Shown one piece after another: positions 63,656 to 64,000 of a DNA stretch of 64,000 bases. Both the position numbers and the translations under genes were made by a program. The notes below the pieces were generated by a model, which made no database searches, was not told where the DNA came from, and saw only the letters and a program-made list of their open reading frames with translations. Source of the stretch: Haliotis asinina (taxonomy: Eukaryota; Mollusca; Gastropoda; Lepetellida; Haliotidae); the NCBI RefSeq assembly GCF_037392515.1, contig NC_090288.1:13869969-13933968 (forward strand), in the 5' to 3' direction. How positions within the stretch are numbered: the stretch's first letter is position 1; every line of letters begins with the position of its first letter.

Positions 63656-64000
63656 TTGGGTGTCAGAGTATCAGTAAGTGACGTGTGATTGAGCCATGTT
63701 AATCCAGATTAGAACAGCGGTGACATGTGATTTAGCAGTGACATGTATTGTTCTCATGTTGTTGACTGATCTGAATAAAGTGACTGATATATCTATATTA
63801 TTCATGTTTTTATTCTCGAGTCATGAAGTCTGACGTGAAAATTAAATGGTCACGAAAATTTTCCTGTTAACAGTATTTCTTTCGACTGTGTTTTTTCTTT
63901 TGTTATAAATGCATCATGAACACATTTCAGTTAGTTTCTGTCATGTTAGAGGTTAACAAAGAATAGTAAGAGCAGTGAATAATAGCTTTTATGATTATGT

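Overview
This is non-prokaryotic DNA. There are spliced genes with GT-AG introns, several families of tRNA-derived and other SINEs, LINE, Tc1/mariner and hAT remnants, minisatellites and long introns. The dispersed repeats (a SINE that opens with GAGT repeats and contains CAGCAATATTCCAGCTATAT, and a tRNA-derived SINE ending in CTCACTCACT) match what I know from gastropod molluscs, most likely an abalone-like snail. The organism call is inference from repeat style, not a search result.

Region 1 (1-35 kb) holds a tandem segmental duplication. Copy A runs about 1.6-15.8 kb and copy B about 20.4-34.9 kb, separated by a transposon graveyard (LINE 16.6-19.1 kb, hAT 19.1-20.2 kb). Each copy carries one four-exon gene on the + strand for a small secreted protein: signal peptide plus PAN/apple-like exon, a half-EGF-like exon, and two exons encoding a roughly 260-residue domain I do not recognise. 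All four exons can be joined in frame in both copies (381 and 383 residues). Copy A was later hit by a Tc1 element (7180-8541) and a LINE (10.2-12.2 kb), and it holds a ~3.9 kb element with ~290 bp terminal inverted repeats. That element carries a Polinton/adintovirus-like DNA polymerase B fragment, a multi-zinc-knuckle pseudogene, a broken BIR (IAP) domain and a 16-site CRE (TGACGTCA) tandem array.

Region 2 (35-41 kb) is mostly gene-free, with hairpin MITEs, a 20-bp minisatellite and a 48-bp minisatellite.

Region 3 (41-56 kb, minus strand) is one 14-coding-exon gene that I assembled from splice sites and phase. It encodes a 498-residue type II membrane protein with a GalT/HIT-superfamily C-terminal half (HPHVH motif). 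Its introns hold a 21-bp and a 43-bp minisatellite, hairpin MITEs and SINEs. The 48-bp array starts just downstream of its stop codon.

Region 4 (56-64 kb) has two exons of a + strand gene with a TRIM-type coiled coil that continues past the window, then a decayed gag-like retroelement fragment. No rRNA, functional tRNA or CRISPR is visible.
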